This document shows, one piece after another, positions 55,549 through 64,000 of a stretch of DNA of 64,000 nt; the stretch's first letter is position 1, and the number at the start of each line of letters is the position of its first letter. The stretch is from Flavobacterium sp. UBA5153. Its GTDB lineage: Bacteria; Bacteroidota; Bacteroidia; Flavobacteriales; Flavobacteriaceae. Position numbers and translations under genes: made by a program. The notes beneath the pieces were generated by a model. It saw nothing but the letters and a program-made list of their open reading frames with translations, was not told the DNA's origin and searched no databases. The DNA lies in NCBI GenBank assembly GCA_002413745.1, contig DHXP01000003.1:92657-156656 (forward strand), given 5' to 3'.

Positions 55549-55645
55549 AAAACTTTGTGACTTAGCGCCTTCGTGGCAAAACAAATTAGAGACTTAAAAA
55601 CAAACAATAAAAAACTTTGCGCCTTAGTGCCTTCGTGGCAAAAAA
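55549..55645 (+). repeat. Two direct copies of the CTTCGTGGCAAA repeat
   Basis: AAAACTTTGTGACTTAGCGC then CTTCGTGGCAAAAC (55549-55581) and AAAAACTTTGCGCCTTAGTG then CCTTCGTGGCAAAAAA (55610-55645). The second ends 15 bp before the rpoN ATG. Confidence 0.85.
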
Positions 55646-55659
55646 TAAATTAGTGCCTT

Positions 55660-57135
55660 ATGTTAAAGCAATTTCTAAATCTAAAATTATCCCAGAAATT
55701 ATCTCCACAACAAATCCAGTTGATGAAGTTAATCCAATTGCCTACGCAAGCATTCGAACAACGTTTGATCGAAGAAATGAATGAAAATCCTGCATTGGAG
55801 GCTGGAACCGAAGAGGAAGAAAACTACGAAAAAGACGAATTCGACAATGATGATGCCAATGACGAATTCGACGATTATGACGACACTGAAAGTGAAGATA
55901 CCAGCGACATCAATATCGACGAATATTTAAGCAGCGACGAAACACCAGATTACAAAACCCAAGCCAATAATTACAGTGATGATGACGAGGAACGCGAGTC
56001 GCCACTGGTGGCACCAATAAGTTTTCACCAAGATTTAATCAATCAATTGAACACTTTTATACTGAATGACGACGAGCGGGAAATTGCGGAATTTCTTGTG
56101 GGAAGTATCGACGATATGGGATATATTCGACGAAGCATTCCAGATATGGTTGACGATATGGCGTTTACCCAAGGCATTTACACCGATGAAAAAACGGTCG
56201 AGAGAATGTTGAATGTCATCCACGAGTTAGAACCTTCGGGTGTTGGCGCACGCGATTTGCAGGAATGTTTGTTGTTGCAATTGAAACACAAAACACCTAC
56301 GGAATATGTCGCATTGGCAACGGATATTATCGAAAATCAGTTTGATGCTTTTTCCAAAAAACATTACGACAAACTGTTGCAAAAATACAATGTTTCGAAT
56401 GAGCAACTCAAAAAAGCCATTCACGAAATAGAGAAACTCAACCCAAAACCAGGTGGTTCCTTTACCGGAAGCAACAAAATTACGGAACACGTTGTTCCCG
56501 ATTTTGCCATACGTATTGTTGACGATGAATTGGTCTTGACCCTAAACGGAAGAAATGCACCTTCGTTACACGTTTCCAAGGATTACCAGGAAATGATGCA
56601 AACCTATAAAAGTTCCCGAGACAAATCGAATGCACAGAAAGATGCCGTTCAGTTTATCAAACAAAAACTGGATTCGGCCAAATGGTTTATCGATGCCATC
56701 AAACAACGCCAGGAAACGCTTTATGTGACGATGAACGCCATTATGCATTACCAACGGGAATACTTTCTTGAGGGCGATGAAACCAAGCTAAAACCGATGA
56801 TTCTGAAAGACATTGCCGATATGGTGGGTCTTGACATTTCGACTATTTCCCGTGTGGCCAACAGCAAATATGTGGAAACGCCTTACGGGACAAAACTGAT
56901 CAAGGAATTTTTCTCGGAATCGATGACAAACGACCAAGGCGAAGAGGTATCGACGCTCGAAATCAAGAAAATTCTACAAAACGTGATTGAGGACGAGGAC
57001 AAACAAAAACCACTTCCTGACGATCAACTTGCTGAAATCCTAAAAGAAAAAGGCTATCCTATTGCCCGAAGAACCATTGCAAAATACAGGGAACAGCTGG
57101 ATATTCCCGTGGCGAGGATGAGGAAGAAAATGTAG
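55660..57135 (+). CDS. rpoN: RNA polymerase sigma-54 factor
   Basis: Alternative sigma factor that needs AAA+ activators, 491 residues. Region I (QKLSPQQIQLMKLIQLP) is glutamine/leucine rich, followed by an acidic region II (about residues 48-98). The core-binding and HTH regions follow (IADMVGLDISTISRVANSKYV). The C-terminal RpoN box ARRTIAKYR at 469-477 reads the -24 element. No activator gene lies in this window. A 28-bp inverted repeat follows and probably terminates it. Confidence 0.96.
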   Translation: MLKQFLNLKLSQKLSPQQIQLMKLIQLPTQAFEQRLIEEMNENPALEAGTEEEENYEKDEFDNDDANDEFDDYDDTESEDTSDINIDEYLSSDETPDYKTQANNYSDDDEERESPLVAPISFHQDLINQLNTFILNDDEREIAEFLVGSIDDMGYIRRSIPDMVDDMAFTQGIYTDEKTVERMLNVIHELEPSGVGARDLQECLLLQLKHKTPTEYVALATDIIENQFDAFSKKHYDKLLQKYNVSNEQLKKAIHEIEKLNPKPGGSFTGSNKITEHVVPDFAIRIVDDELVLTLNGRNAPSLHVSKDYQEMMQTYKSSRDKSNAQKDAVQFIKQKLDSAKWFIDAIKQRQETLYVTMNAIMHYQREYFLEGDETKLKPMILKDIADMVGLDISTISRVANSKYVETPYGTKLIKEFFSESMTNDQGEEVSTLEIKKILQNVIEDEDKQKPLPDDQLAEILKEKGYPIARRTIAKYREQLDIPVARMRKKM

Positions 57136-57154
57136 GGATTTTAGATTTACCCTT

Positions 57155-57218
57155 TTTGTCATTCCGACGAAGGAGGAATCTCAACAAACAGAGATTCCTC
57201 CTTCGTCGGAATGACAAA
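57155..57218 (+). repeat. 28-bp inverted repeat after rpoN
   Basis: Arms 57155-57182 and 57191-57218 are exact complements (core TCATTCCGACGAAGGAGGAA) with an 8-nt loop. It probably acts as terminator. Its TGTCATTCCGA end resembles the TGTCATCCCGA start of the leuS insert. Confidence 0.85.
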
Positions 57219-57238
57219 TAAACCATTAACTTTATAGA

Positions 57239-57850
57239 ATGAATTTAAAAAAAATCCTTCCTTTTTTTTCCTATTTATTCCACCCGATATTCATTCCGGC
57301 GTATGCCGCCTTGATCTACTTTTTTTTAAATGGTTCGCATTTTGAAAATCCAGAAAAATACTTCGTCCTTTTTCAAATAGTGGTTATCACGATTCTTCTT
57401 CCAATTCTCTTTTTTTTCGTGCTGCGTACCGTAGAACAGGTTAATTCCATAATGATTTCGGAAATATCGCAGCGCAAAATTCCGCTGGTTATTCAATGTT
57501 TTTTGATTATTTTATTGCTGCGAAAAAGCGTTACTTTGGATCGAATCCCTGAGTTGCATTTTTTCTTTTTAGGAGTATTATTAGGCACATTGCAAGCAGT
57601 TGTGTTATTGTTTTTTAAAACAAAAGCCAGTCTTCACATGATGGCCATAAGTGCCTTAACACTATTTGTTATTGCCTTAAGCATCCATAATCAAACCCGA
57701 AACATCAATATGATTGCGTTTTTAGTGCTTATGAATGGTTTTGTGGCTTCATCCCGTTTAGAAATGAAGGCGCATACAGGAAAAGAATTGGTGATTGGTT
57801 TTCTTTTGGGAAGTATCCCGCAACTGTTATTGATGTATTTCTGGCTATAG
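57239..57850 (+). CDS. Conserved membrane protein, possibly PAP2-related
   Basis: A 203-residue protein with about six hydrophobic segments. KTKASLHMMAISALTLF and SSRLEMKAHTGKELVIGFLLG contain histidines and lysine/arginine placed as in PAP2-like phosphatases, but the full catalytic signature is not complete. The family assignment is tentative. It follows the rpoN terminator and ends with a 6-bp overlap with the convergent PorT-like gene. Confidence 0.6.
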   Translation: MNLKKILPFFSYLFHPIFIPAYAALIYFFLNGSHFENPEKYFVLFQIVVITILLPILFFFVLRTVEQVNSIMISEISQRKIPLVIQCFLIILLLRKSVTLDRIPELHFFFLGVLLGTLQAVVLLFFKTKASLHMMAISALTLFVIALSIHNQTRNINMIAFLVLMNGFVASSRLEMKAHTGKELVIGFLLGSIPQLLLMYFWL

Positions 57851-58540
57851 AATATAGAAAATAACCCCAATGTTCATCGAATTCATTTTTATGGATCCAT
57901 TATCGGTTTTTGCCGATTTAAACAATGAATTTAAACCGTAATACGCATAAACATTAAACGTGTTATAACCCGAAGAAATATAAGCGCCATATTGGAATTT
58001 ATTAAAATCTTTATTACCGGTGACAACTATTTTGCCTTGGCCGTCTTTATAAATTGATCTGTCATATAACAAATAACCCAATTTAAGACCACCATAAATC
58101 CTCCAAAATTTATAACTTTCATAGGTTGATGTTCGCCACCTAAACTCAATAGGCACTTCGACCAAAAACTGTGTAAATCTGTTTTTATTATAAGTCTCCT
58201 TGGAATCAATAATCGTGTAAACCGGTGTTTGATTGAGCTGTGTAATGGCTAGATTTTGATTGTAATTGTTATATGAAAAACCAATCCCGGAAGCTATTGC
58301 AATAGTTCTATTTTTATTTATGGGCATATCTCTAAGAAAACCCGTGGAAAAACCCGTGGAAAATTTACTTTGGGATAATCCTGCCGGTTTTCGCTGCAAT
58401 GTATTGTAGGTAAACCCAAAATAAAACTGGTCTTCCCTATAAAGCGAATCTATTTTTGTGGAAGGCAATATAGGATTAGTGGTCTGTGAAAATACATTGA
58501 CCACCATAAACAAAAGAAATGTTTTTAGGAATAAACGCAT
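57845..58540 (-). CDS. PorT-like outer-membrane beta-barrel protein
   Basis: A 231-residue barrel protein with a signal peptide (MRLFLKTFLLFMVVNVFSQ). The stretches EDQFYFGFTYNTLQRKP, GFLRDMPINKNRTIAIASG and VEVPIEFRWRTSTYESY resemble PorT, a component linked to type IX secretion and gliding. The C-terminal strand ends IGVIFYIL. The genomic neighbourhood holds no other T9SS genes, so the assignment rests on sequence impression only. Confidence 0.65.
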   Translation of the reverse strand: MRLFLKTFLLFMVVNVFSQTTNPILPSTKIDSLYREDQFYFGFTYNTLQRKPAGLSQSKFSTGFSTGFLRDMPINKNRTIAIASGIGFSYNNYNQNLAITQLNQTPVYTIIDSKETYNKNRFTQFLVEVPIEFRWRTSTYESYKFWRIYGGLKLGYLLYDRSIYKDGQGKIVVTGNKDFNKFQYGAYISSGYNTFNVYAYYGLNSLFKSAKTDNGSIKMNSMNIGVIFYIL

Positions 58541-58569
58541 ACTGAGTTTTTTGTGGGTTAAAATTACAA

Positions 58570-58599
58570 AAAAAAGGCAACCGAAAGACTACCTTTTTT
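58570..58599 (-). terminator. Terminator behind the tRNA fragment
   Basis: AAAAAAGG (58570-58577) pairs with CCTTTTTT (58592-58599). On the minus strand it follows the tRNA 3' end at 58620-58640, as expected for the terminator of the original tRNA gene. Confidence 0.6.
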
Positions 58600-58619
58600 A
58601 GATTGTATAGAATTATGTG

Positions 58620-58640
58620 CAGAGAGGAAGGGATTCGAAC
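58620..58640 (-). other. tRNA 3'-end fragment, probable attachment site
   Basis: On the minus strand it reads GTTCGAATCCCTTCCTCTCT plus G: a T-loop (TTCGAAT), 3' T-stem and 3' acceptor strand of a tRNA. The remainder of a tRNA does not follow on the 5' side. An integrase remnant begins 170 bp away, so this looks like one end of an integrated element. Confidence 0.75.
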
Positions 58641-58807
58641 TTAATATACAAAAAACTCACTTTTATGAATAGCCATAAGGCCTAAACCCCTATATTACAA
58701 AAGGATGTATATTCATTTATTTAATGAAAATTAAGGCTTAGATATAATATTATGCCCCTTATTATGCCCCCGTTCAAATATAATTTTTATATTTGAAAAA
58801 AATAGTT

Positions 58808-59345
58808 ATGAATTATCCCTTCACATTTAATCTATAAGGAACCAAATAGCGAAAAGGAAACACTTATTTATTTAAGAGCCAGAATTAAAAATGACGATAA
58901 ATACTTGAAATATTCTACAGGAGAAAAGATAAATCCAAAATTTTGGGATAAGGAAACGAGTTTACCAATATCTACTTCGGGCAAAACAAAAGAAGCCATT
59001 GAAAGAAGACAAATTTCAAATCAATTAATTAGATACTCTAATGAATTTTCAAGAATATGCACTTCATTAGAATATATGGATATTCGGATTGAATTAGACG
59101 TCATAAAAGAGGAATTATATAAAGTATTCAAAAATTCCCCAACAATAAAAAATAATTTTTTCAGCATTATTGATCTATATATTAATGAAAAAAAGGCGCT
59201 GGGACAATGGGGCAATGCATCAATAGAAAAATACAATACTTTAAGCAAGCTACTTAAAGAATTTCAAGAATCAACAAAATTCACAGTCACTTTTAATAAC
59301 ATTAATCAAAGATTTTATGTTTTATTTATTCAGTACTGTAGATAA
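58808..59345 (+). pseudogene. Tyrosine recombinase (integrase) remnant
   Basis: Starts at ATG 58808 as MNYPFTFNL, then loses frame at a TAA. The next frame continues YKEPNSEKETLIYLRARIKN and KYLKYSTGEKINPKFWDKE, the arm-binding domain, then a SAM-like core-binding domain (SIIDLYINEKKALGQWGNAS) up to FIQYCR and stop at 59345. The catalytic domain with Arg-His-Arg-Tyr is missing. So it is both frameshifted and truncated, a dead integrase of the Bacteroidota mobile-element type, next to the tRNA-end fragment. Confidence 0.85.
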
Positions 59346-59590
59346 TATAAAAACTTTCAATTGAAATGCTCTCTCTTTGAAGAGTCGGTCATATGTTTTG
59401 CAAATTTATTTTATGCTTTAAATCAAGATTTTTGTTCTTAATAGAAAATAAAACTAAATCAAAATATTCTTGCAATTTAAATAGAAATATAATTTTTGAG
59501 CGTTTATTTATGTTAGTTTCAAATAAATTTAGCTTATAATTGTATTTTTTACGCGTAATTAAATTAATTGATCTTTTAAACATATTTTTC
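59346..59590. other. Short AT-rich gap before the hybrid sensor gene
   Basis: About 245 bp with no supported gene. The continuation of the integrase catalytic domain is absent. Confidence 0.5.
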
Positions 59591-62500
59591 TTGAAGAATT
59601 TTGCACTACTTCTTGTATTATTATTAGTTTTTTCTTTAACAGTTTTTTCTCAAGAGTATCCGGTTAAATTTCTCGATATATCTGATGGTTTGTCTAATAA
59701 TTCTGTAACGACAATTTATCAGGACAGTGATGGTTTTATGTGGTTTGGAACATATGACGGATTAAACCGATATGACGGATATGATTTTAAAGTCTATCGC
59801 AATAATATTAATAACAAAAACTCATTGTCATTTAATACGATTTATGTTATAGAGGGGGATTCGAAAAAGAATATTTGGGTAGGGGGAGCTAATGGAGCCT
59901 GTGTTTTTGATAGAAGAGAATCTGTTTTTCATCCTCTTGAACATGTTTCGAAAAATAATAAAATTCAAGTATTAAAAGACGTTATTCACCAGATACGCTC
60001 CGTTTCAAAAGAACTAGTATTAGTTGCTTCTCAAAATTTTGGTTTGCTGATTTTTGAAAACGGATCATTTATTGGCAAGCATATAGAACTTAAAGCGCAA
60101 AATAATAAAATTATTAAATATAGTTATGACGCCAAAGTTCTTGAGGATGATAGAGTAAATGGTCGTTGTTGGGTATATGTAGTTAATATAGGTATTTGTA
60201 GTTATAACTATAGTTCAAAAAGCTTTAAGGTTATATATCCGCTATCAATGGACGTAAAATGCATGAAGGTTTCCTTAGATGGTAATCTTTGGCTAGGAAC
60301 CGATGAAGGTCTTTATCTGTTTAACATTAAATCTAGTTTGCTTTCAGAGAATTATTTTTTAAATAAATGTATTGTTACTGATATTCTTATCGATAAGAAA
60401 AAGGAGATCTGGCTAACTACAGATGGTTGTGGTATTTATAAAGTAATCGATAAAAATAAAAAAGTAATTCCCTACAACTTTGCTAACGGGCAACAATTTG
60501 TAAAAAGTAATTCGATATGGAGTTTATATGAAGATGTAGCAGGAAATAAATGGATTGGTACATTACGAGGAGGAATCAGCATGATTGGCAATAGCCCAAA
60601 ATATTTTAAAAACATAAAATACAAAACAAAAGATAATGACCTTGCCGAAAATTTCATACTATCCTTTTGTGAAGATGAAAAAAAAAATCTGTGGATAGGT
60701 ACGGATGGAGCAGGTTTAAAGTATTGGAATAGAAAATCAAATAACTATACGATCTATAGTAATTCGGCCAATGCTGCTCATAAAATCAGCAGTAATTTTA
60801 TTACCAGTATAATAAGAGATGATACTAATGAGATCTGGTTGTCAACTTGGGCTGGTGGCGTAAACCGTATTAATCCTGCCAATAATAGTATAAGCCATTT
60901 TTCGTGTTACAATCCATTTACCAAACAGATTGAAAAAAATATATGGTTTGTCTATAAGGACTCCAAGGGGAATATTTGGGCTAGTGCAACCAATGAAGGC
61001 TTCTTGTACTTTTTTGATAGAGCTAAAAGTGCTTTTGTGCTCTTTGATAAAACAATCGATAATTTACAGTGTCTTATCGAGACGAGTGATGGTATATTGT
61101 GGGGAGGTAATTACACTTCATTGTTTGCCATAGACAAAGCAAGTAAAAAACACAAGAAGATAGACATCGGTAATCCTATTAGATGTATTCTTGAAGATAA
61201 AGACAAAAATCTTTGGTTGGGTACTTCAGAAGGAGGACTATTGTTGTTTGACAGAAAGACCGACAAATTTAAAAGATTAACTACAAATGATGGTTTACCT
61301 TCTAATACGATTTTAAGAATACTAGAAGACAAAGGCGGAAATTTATGGATGAGTACTTACAACGGTATTTGTAGATTTGATAAAAAAAGAAGAACGTTCA
61401 GAAACTTTTCAGTAAATGATGGGTTGCAAAGTAATCAGTTTAGTTTCAATGCTGGTGTGAAATTGTCTACAGGGGAATTTCTTTTTGGAGGTATCAATGG
61501 ATTTAATTCCTTTTTTCCAGAAGATATTAAGGAATTCAATCAGAAGAATAATTTATTGTTGACTGATTTTTATGTTAACAATCAGCCTATCGAAGAAAGT
61601 AAAAATGAATTAATATCAAAGTGGGATTCCGGTAAAATTAAAGAGGTGAATTTACCGTATGATCAAACGACCTTGTCAATAGAATTTGTAGCGTTGAATT
61701 ATAATAATGCCGATAAAATAAATTATGCGTACTACTTGGACGGCTGGGATGATCGATGGAATTATGTTGGCCAAGCCCGAAAAGCAAATTATACAAGATT
61801 AGCAGAAGGGAAGTATGTCTTTAAAGTTAAAACTACAAACTTTAGAGGAGGATGGAATAAAGAAGAAAGTCTTATTACTGTTGTAGTTTTACCTCCATGG
61901 TACAGAACTTGGTGGGCTTATAGCTTATATTTACTTGTGGGAGTTGGAATTGTTTTTGCGTACATAAAATACAATAAAAACAAAGAAAAATTAAAGTATA
62001 AAGTAAAAATTGCAGAATTAGAAAGAAAAAAAGAAAAGGAAATTGCCGAAAAACAATCGTCGATGTTTACTTATATATCCCATGAGTTTCGAACACCACT
62101 GTCTCTTATTATAAATCCATTAAAAAAAGCGGTTCAAATAGAAAACGGTCAAAATGGATCTTCAGGAAGTGATTTAGCAATTGCTCATCGAAATGCAAGA
62201 AGACTTTTAAGTCTAGTAGATCAGTTGTTGCTTTTTCGTAAGGCTGAAAATGACGCAGATTTACTTAGAATATCTACTATAAACGTAAATAATCTTTGCA
62301 ATGAAGTATATCAATGTTTTGTTAATCAGGCAAAAGATAAAAATATTAATTATACTTTTCAGATACCAGAACACAACATTGAGTTAATTGGAGATTATGA
62401 AAAAATAGAAATATCCTTGTTTAACCTCATGTCCAATGCCTTCAAATATACTCCAGCAGGAGGAGCAATTGACCTTAAGGTTGCAGAGACTGAAACGAAT

Positions 62501-63664
62501 GTAAGTGTCGAAATTTCAGATACGGGTACAGGAATAGAAAAAAACGATATACAAGTTATTTTCGATAAATTTAAACAGATAAGTTCCAAAGCATCTGTTG
62601 GTGTCGGCTTTGGGATTGGGCTTTTTATGGTTAAGTATTTTGTTGAGAAACATAAAGGTACTGTAAGTTGCAGTAGCGAAATTGGTAAAGGAAGCGTGTT
62701 TAAATTAACCTTTTTAAAAGGTAAGAATCATTTTGAAGATTTGCAAATTAGTACAGTTACTTCTAAAATGAGCCCGTTGGTTGAAGAGCTTATGGCAGAT
62801 GACATAGAGGAAATTGTTGAAATTCCTCCTACCATAGCTCTGGATAATGAATTACATAAAGAGATGCTAACGAGTAAGCGTACCCTTTTAATTATAGATG
62901 ATAATACGGATATACGAAATTATTTGGTTAGACTCTTTTCGGATACCTATATGATATACAGTGCAGATAATGGCGAGGAAGGTTTAAAACTGACTAAAAA
63001 ATACATGCCCGATTTGGTTATCAGTGATATTGCCATGAACGTTATGGACGGACTTGAATTGTGCCGAAAAATAAAGGAAAACAGTAGTTTGTCCCACATT
63101 CCTGTAATATTATTAACGGCATCCAAAAATCCCGAAACACATCTTCAAGGAATCAGCGATGGAGCAGACGATTATATTACGAAACCATTTGATGACGATT
63201 TACTGGTTGCCCGTGTTGAATCATTATTAAAAAGTCGCAGTAATTTACGTAAATACTTCCTAGATAATATAACTCTTAGAGAGAATACTCAAAAGGTTCC
63301 TGCCGAATATCAAGAAGTTTTAAAAAAATGCATTGCTATTATAGAGACAAATATTCATAAACGTGATTTTACCATTAAAAATTTTGCTGCTGAAATGGGA
63401 ATGAGTCATAGAACTCTTTATACTAAAATTAAAATCATTTCAGGACAAACCTTGAATGCATTCATACGTTCAGTGCGATTAAGAAGGGCCGCAATGCTAT
63501 TGTTGACCGAAAATATTAATATTGCCCAAGCATGTGCCGAGGTAGGTTTTGAAGACCCAAAATATTTTAGACAGCAATTTGTAAAGTTGTTTGGAATGAC
63601 TCCTTCGGAATATATCAAAAAATATAAAAGCTCTTTTAATGCTGATACAAATATTATCAGATAG
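59591..63664 (+). CDS. Hybrid two-component system sensor/regulator (HTCS)
   Basis: A single-chain two-component system of about 1357 residues. A signal/anchor (MKNFALLLVLLLVFSLTVFS) is followed by a periplasmic two-propeller sensor with repeated 'DGLSNNSVTTIYQD... G-W-F-G-T' units (about 25-690) and a Y_Y_Y domain (about 697-763). A membrane helix lies near 772-791. HisKA carries SHEFRTPLS (His about 830), then HATPase (NLMSNAFKYTPAGG), a receiver (LIIDDNTDIRNY, DLVISDIAM) and a C-terminal AraC-type HTH (about 1247-1357). Such proteins sense glycans and switch on polysaccharide loci. I chose TTG 59591 because it gives a clean signal peptide; a TTG at 59540 is possible. Confidence 0.9.
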   Translation: MKNFALLLVLLLVFSLTVFSQEYPVKFLDISDGLSNNSVTTIYQDSDGFMWFGTYDGLNRYDGYDFKVYRNNINNKNSLSFNTIYVIEGDSKKNIWVGGANGACVFDRRESVFHPLEHVSKNNKIQVLKDVIHQIRSVSKELVLVASQNFGLLIFENGSFIGKHIELKAQNNKIIKYSYDAKVLEDDRVNGRCWVYVVNIGICSYNYSSKSFKVIYPLSMDVKCMKVSLDGNLWLGTDEGLYLFNIKSSLLSENYFLNKCIVTDILIDKKKEIWLTTDGCGIYKVIDKNKKVIPYNFANGQQFVKSNSIWSLYEDVAGNKWIGTLRGGISMIGNSPKYFKNIKYKTKDNDLAENFILSFCEDEKKNLWIGTDGAGLKYWNRKSNNYTIYSNSANAAHKISSNFITSIIRDDTNEIWLSTWAGGVNRINPANNSISHFSCYNPFTKQIEKNIWFVYKDSKGNIWASATNEGFLYFFDRAKSAFVLFDKTIDNLQCLIETSDGILWGGNYTSLFAIDKASKKHKKIDIGNPIRCILEDKDKNLWLGTSEGGLLLFDRKTDKFKRLTTNDGLPSNTILRILEDKGGNLWMSTYNGICRFDKKRRTFRNFSVNDGLQSNQFSFNAGVKLSTGEFLFGGINGFNSFFPEDIKEFNQKNNLLLTDFYVNNQPIEESKNELISKWDSGKIKEVNLPYDQTTLSIEFVALNYNNADKINYAYYLDGWDDRWNYVGQARKANYTRLAEGKYVFKVKTTNFRGGWNKEESLITVVVLPPWYRTWWAYSLYLLVGVGIVFAYIKYNKNKEKLKYKVKIAELERKKEKEIAEKQSSMFTYISHEFRTPLSLIINPLKKAVQIENGQNGSSGSDLAIAHRNARRLLSLVDQLLLFRKAENDADLLRISTINVNNLCNEVYQCFVNQAKDKNINYTFQIPEHNIELIGDYEKIEISLFNLMSNAFKYTPAGGAIDLKVAETETNVSVEISDTGTGIEKNDIQVIFDKFKQISSKASVGVGFGIGLFMVKYFVEKHKGTVSCSSEIGKGSVFKLTFLKGKNHFEDLQISTVTSKMSPLVEELMADDIEEIVEIPPTIALDNELHKEMLTSKRTLLIIDDNTDIRNYLVRLFSDTYMIYSADNGEEGLKLTKKYMPDLVISDIAMNVMDGLELCRKIKENSSLSHIPVILLTASKNPETHLQGISDGADDYITKPFDDDLLVARVESLLKSRSNLRKYFLDNITLRENTQKVPAEYQEVLKKCIAIIETNIHKRDFTIKNFAAEMGMSHRTLYTKIKIISGQTLNAFIRSVRLRRAAMLLLTENINIAQACAEVGFEDPKYFRQQFVKLFGMTPSEYIKKYKSSFNADTNIIR

Positions 63665-64000
63665 TATTTTAAACCCGTTGGGTGTAATTCCACATATTCG
63701 CACCAAATTGACTCCTTAAGCTAACGATTACAGCACGAAAAATACGTAAATTAGATTCGCTCTTTGCAAGGCCGATTTTTAAACTGTTGCGTAATAACAC
63801 GAGTGTAATTTTGGTTGTGAAATGTGTGATGGCCCCAGTGGCGGCATTTATTTTACCCCTATATTTTAGCTTCCACGCTTGGAAATAAGTATTATTTTGC
63901 TCAATTTTTAGGGTATAAATCATATTGTCGCAATAAATTAATAATTATATATCATTTAAAAACAGATGATTATTATTATATAAGTAATAAGAATAAAATA
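63665..64000 (-). repeat. Repeat end AACCCGTTGGGTGTAATT with an 84-codon frame
   Basis: The 18-bp end at 63672-63689 is identical to both ends of the element at 11404-11618. On the minus strand a frame at 63669-63923 ends NYTQRV in this repeat end, with KYRGKINAATGAITHFTTKI earlier. It has no promoter or known family and looks like a repeat-borne frame; I recall similar short frames in Flavobacterium genomes. The partner end is not in the window. From 63924 to 64000 the DNA is AT-rich and featureless. Confidence 0.55.

Noticed and set aside
58620-58705. Complete tRNA gene on the minus strand
   Set aside because: Only the T-arm and 3' acceptor half match. The bases further 5' do not form an anticodon or D-arm, so it is listed as a fragment.
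1-64000. CRISPR arrays or cas genes
   Set aside because: No regularly spaced direct repeats with unique spacers and no Cas-like proteins were seen. The repeats present are short, hairpin-like or tandem.
1-64000. rRNA genes or intact tRNA genes elsewhere
   Set aside because: No rRNA-like or full cloverleaf sequences were recognised by eye. A tRNAscan run would settle it.

Overview
The window reads as chromosome of a Bacteroidota bacterium of the Flavobacterium type. The evidence is low GC, the -7 promoter box TAnnTTTG in front of many genes on both strands, a type IX secretion (T9SS) sorting domain, a PorT-like barrel, flavobacterial families (DUF4271, DUF4296, DUF3098, DUF5686, DUF3109), a hybrid two-component sensor at the right end, and many short dispersed repeats between genes. 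Identity beyond that level is inference.

Layout. 1-3.1 kb: end of a phosphate-uptake operon (pstA partial, pstB, phoU, pstS). 3.4-12.1 kb: a glycosyltransferase, a 1141-residue surface/outer-membrane protein, aspartate kinase, a GNAT acetyltransferase with a repeat inside its reading frame, fructose-1,6-bisphosphatase and a TerB-like protein. 12.3-18 kb: HupE-like protein, dCMP deaminase, S41 protease, PlsC, a small FAD protein, MarC, DUF3109. 18.3-22 kb: class Ia ribonucleotide reductase (nrdB, nrdA). 22.1-26.4 kb: a second phosphate-linked locus on the minus strand (response regulator, sensor kinase, porin, second PhoU). 26.7-36.9 kb: a very small T9SS-sorted protein, a LuxE/PaaK-type acyltransferase, a toxin-antitoxin pair, tyrS, an epimerase, dihydroorotase, a GT2 enzyme, DUF4271, hemD, a broken Lrp/AsnC regulator and a zinc metallopeptidase. 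37-46 kb: an oversized leuS, ftsX-DUF3098-uppP-truB, a thioredoxin-like protein, pyrH and frr. 46-58.5 kb: DUF5686 protein, cation/proton antiporter, RND exporter, asnS, a frameshifted GxxExxY gene, rpoN, a membrane protein and a PorT-like barrel. 58.6-64 kb: a tRNA 3'-end fragment, an integrase remnant, a large hybrid two-component sensor and another repeat.

How the genes work together. Two blocks handle phosphate: the Pst importer with its PhoU, and the PhoB/PhoR-like pair with a porin and a second PhoU. Most other genes are housekeeping: nucleotide supply (nrdAB, dCMP deaminase, pyrH, dihydroorotase), translation (tyrS, leuS, asnS, frr, truB), envelope and division (ftsX, uppP, plsC), and sigma-54.

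The unusual layer is the repeats. Several families of short inverted or hairpin-forming repeats lie between genes and, in places, inside them. One sits in frame in the GNAT gene. One cluster splits the Lrp/AsnC gene. LeuRS carries an in-frame insert of about 120 residues that looks like a DUF559 PD-(D/E)XK nuclease domain, starting in a repeat-like sequence. A second small PD-(D/E)XK-type gene (GxxExxY, now frameshifted) is bracketed by another repeat family. I regard repeat mobility, possibly linked to these nuclease-like proteins, as the best candidate for an undescribed system here. That link is inference.
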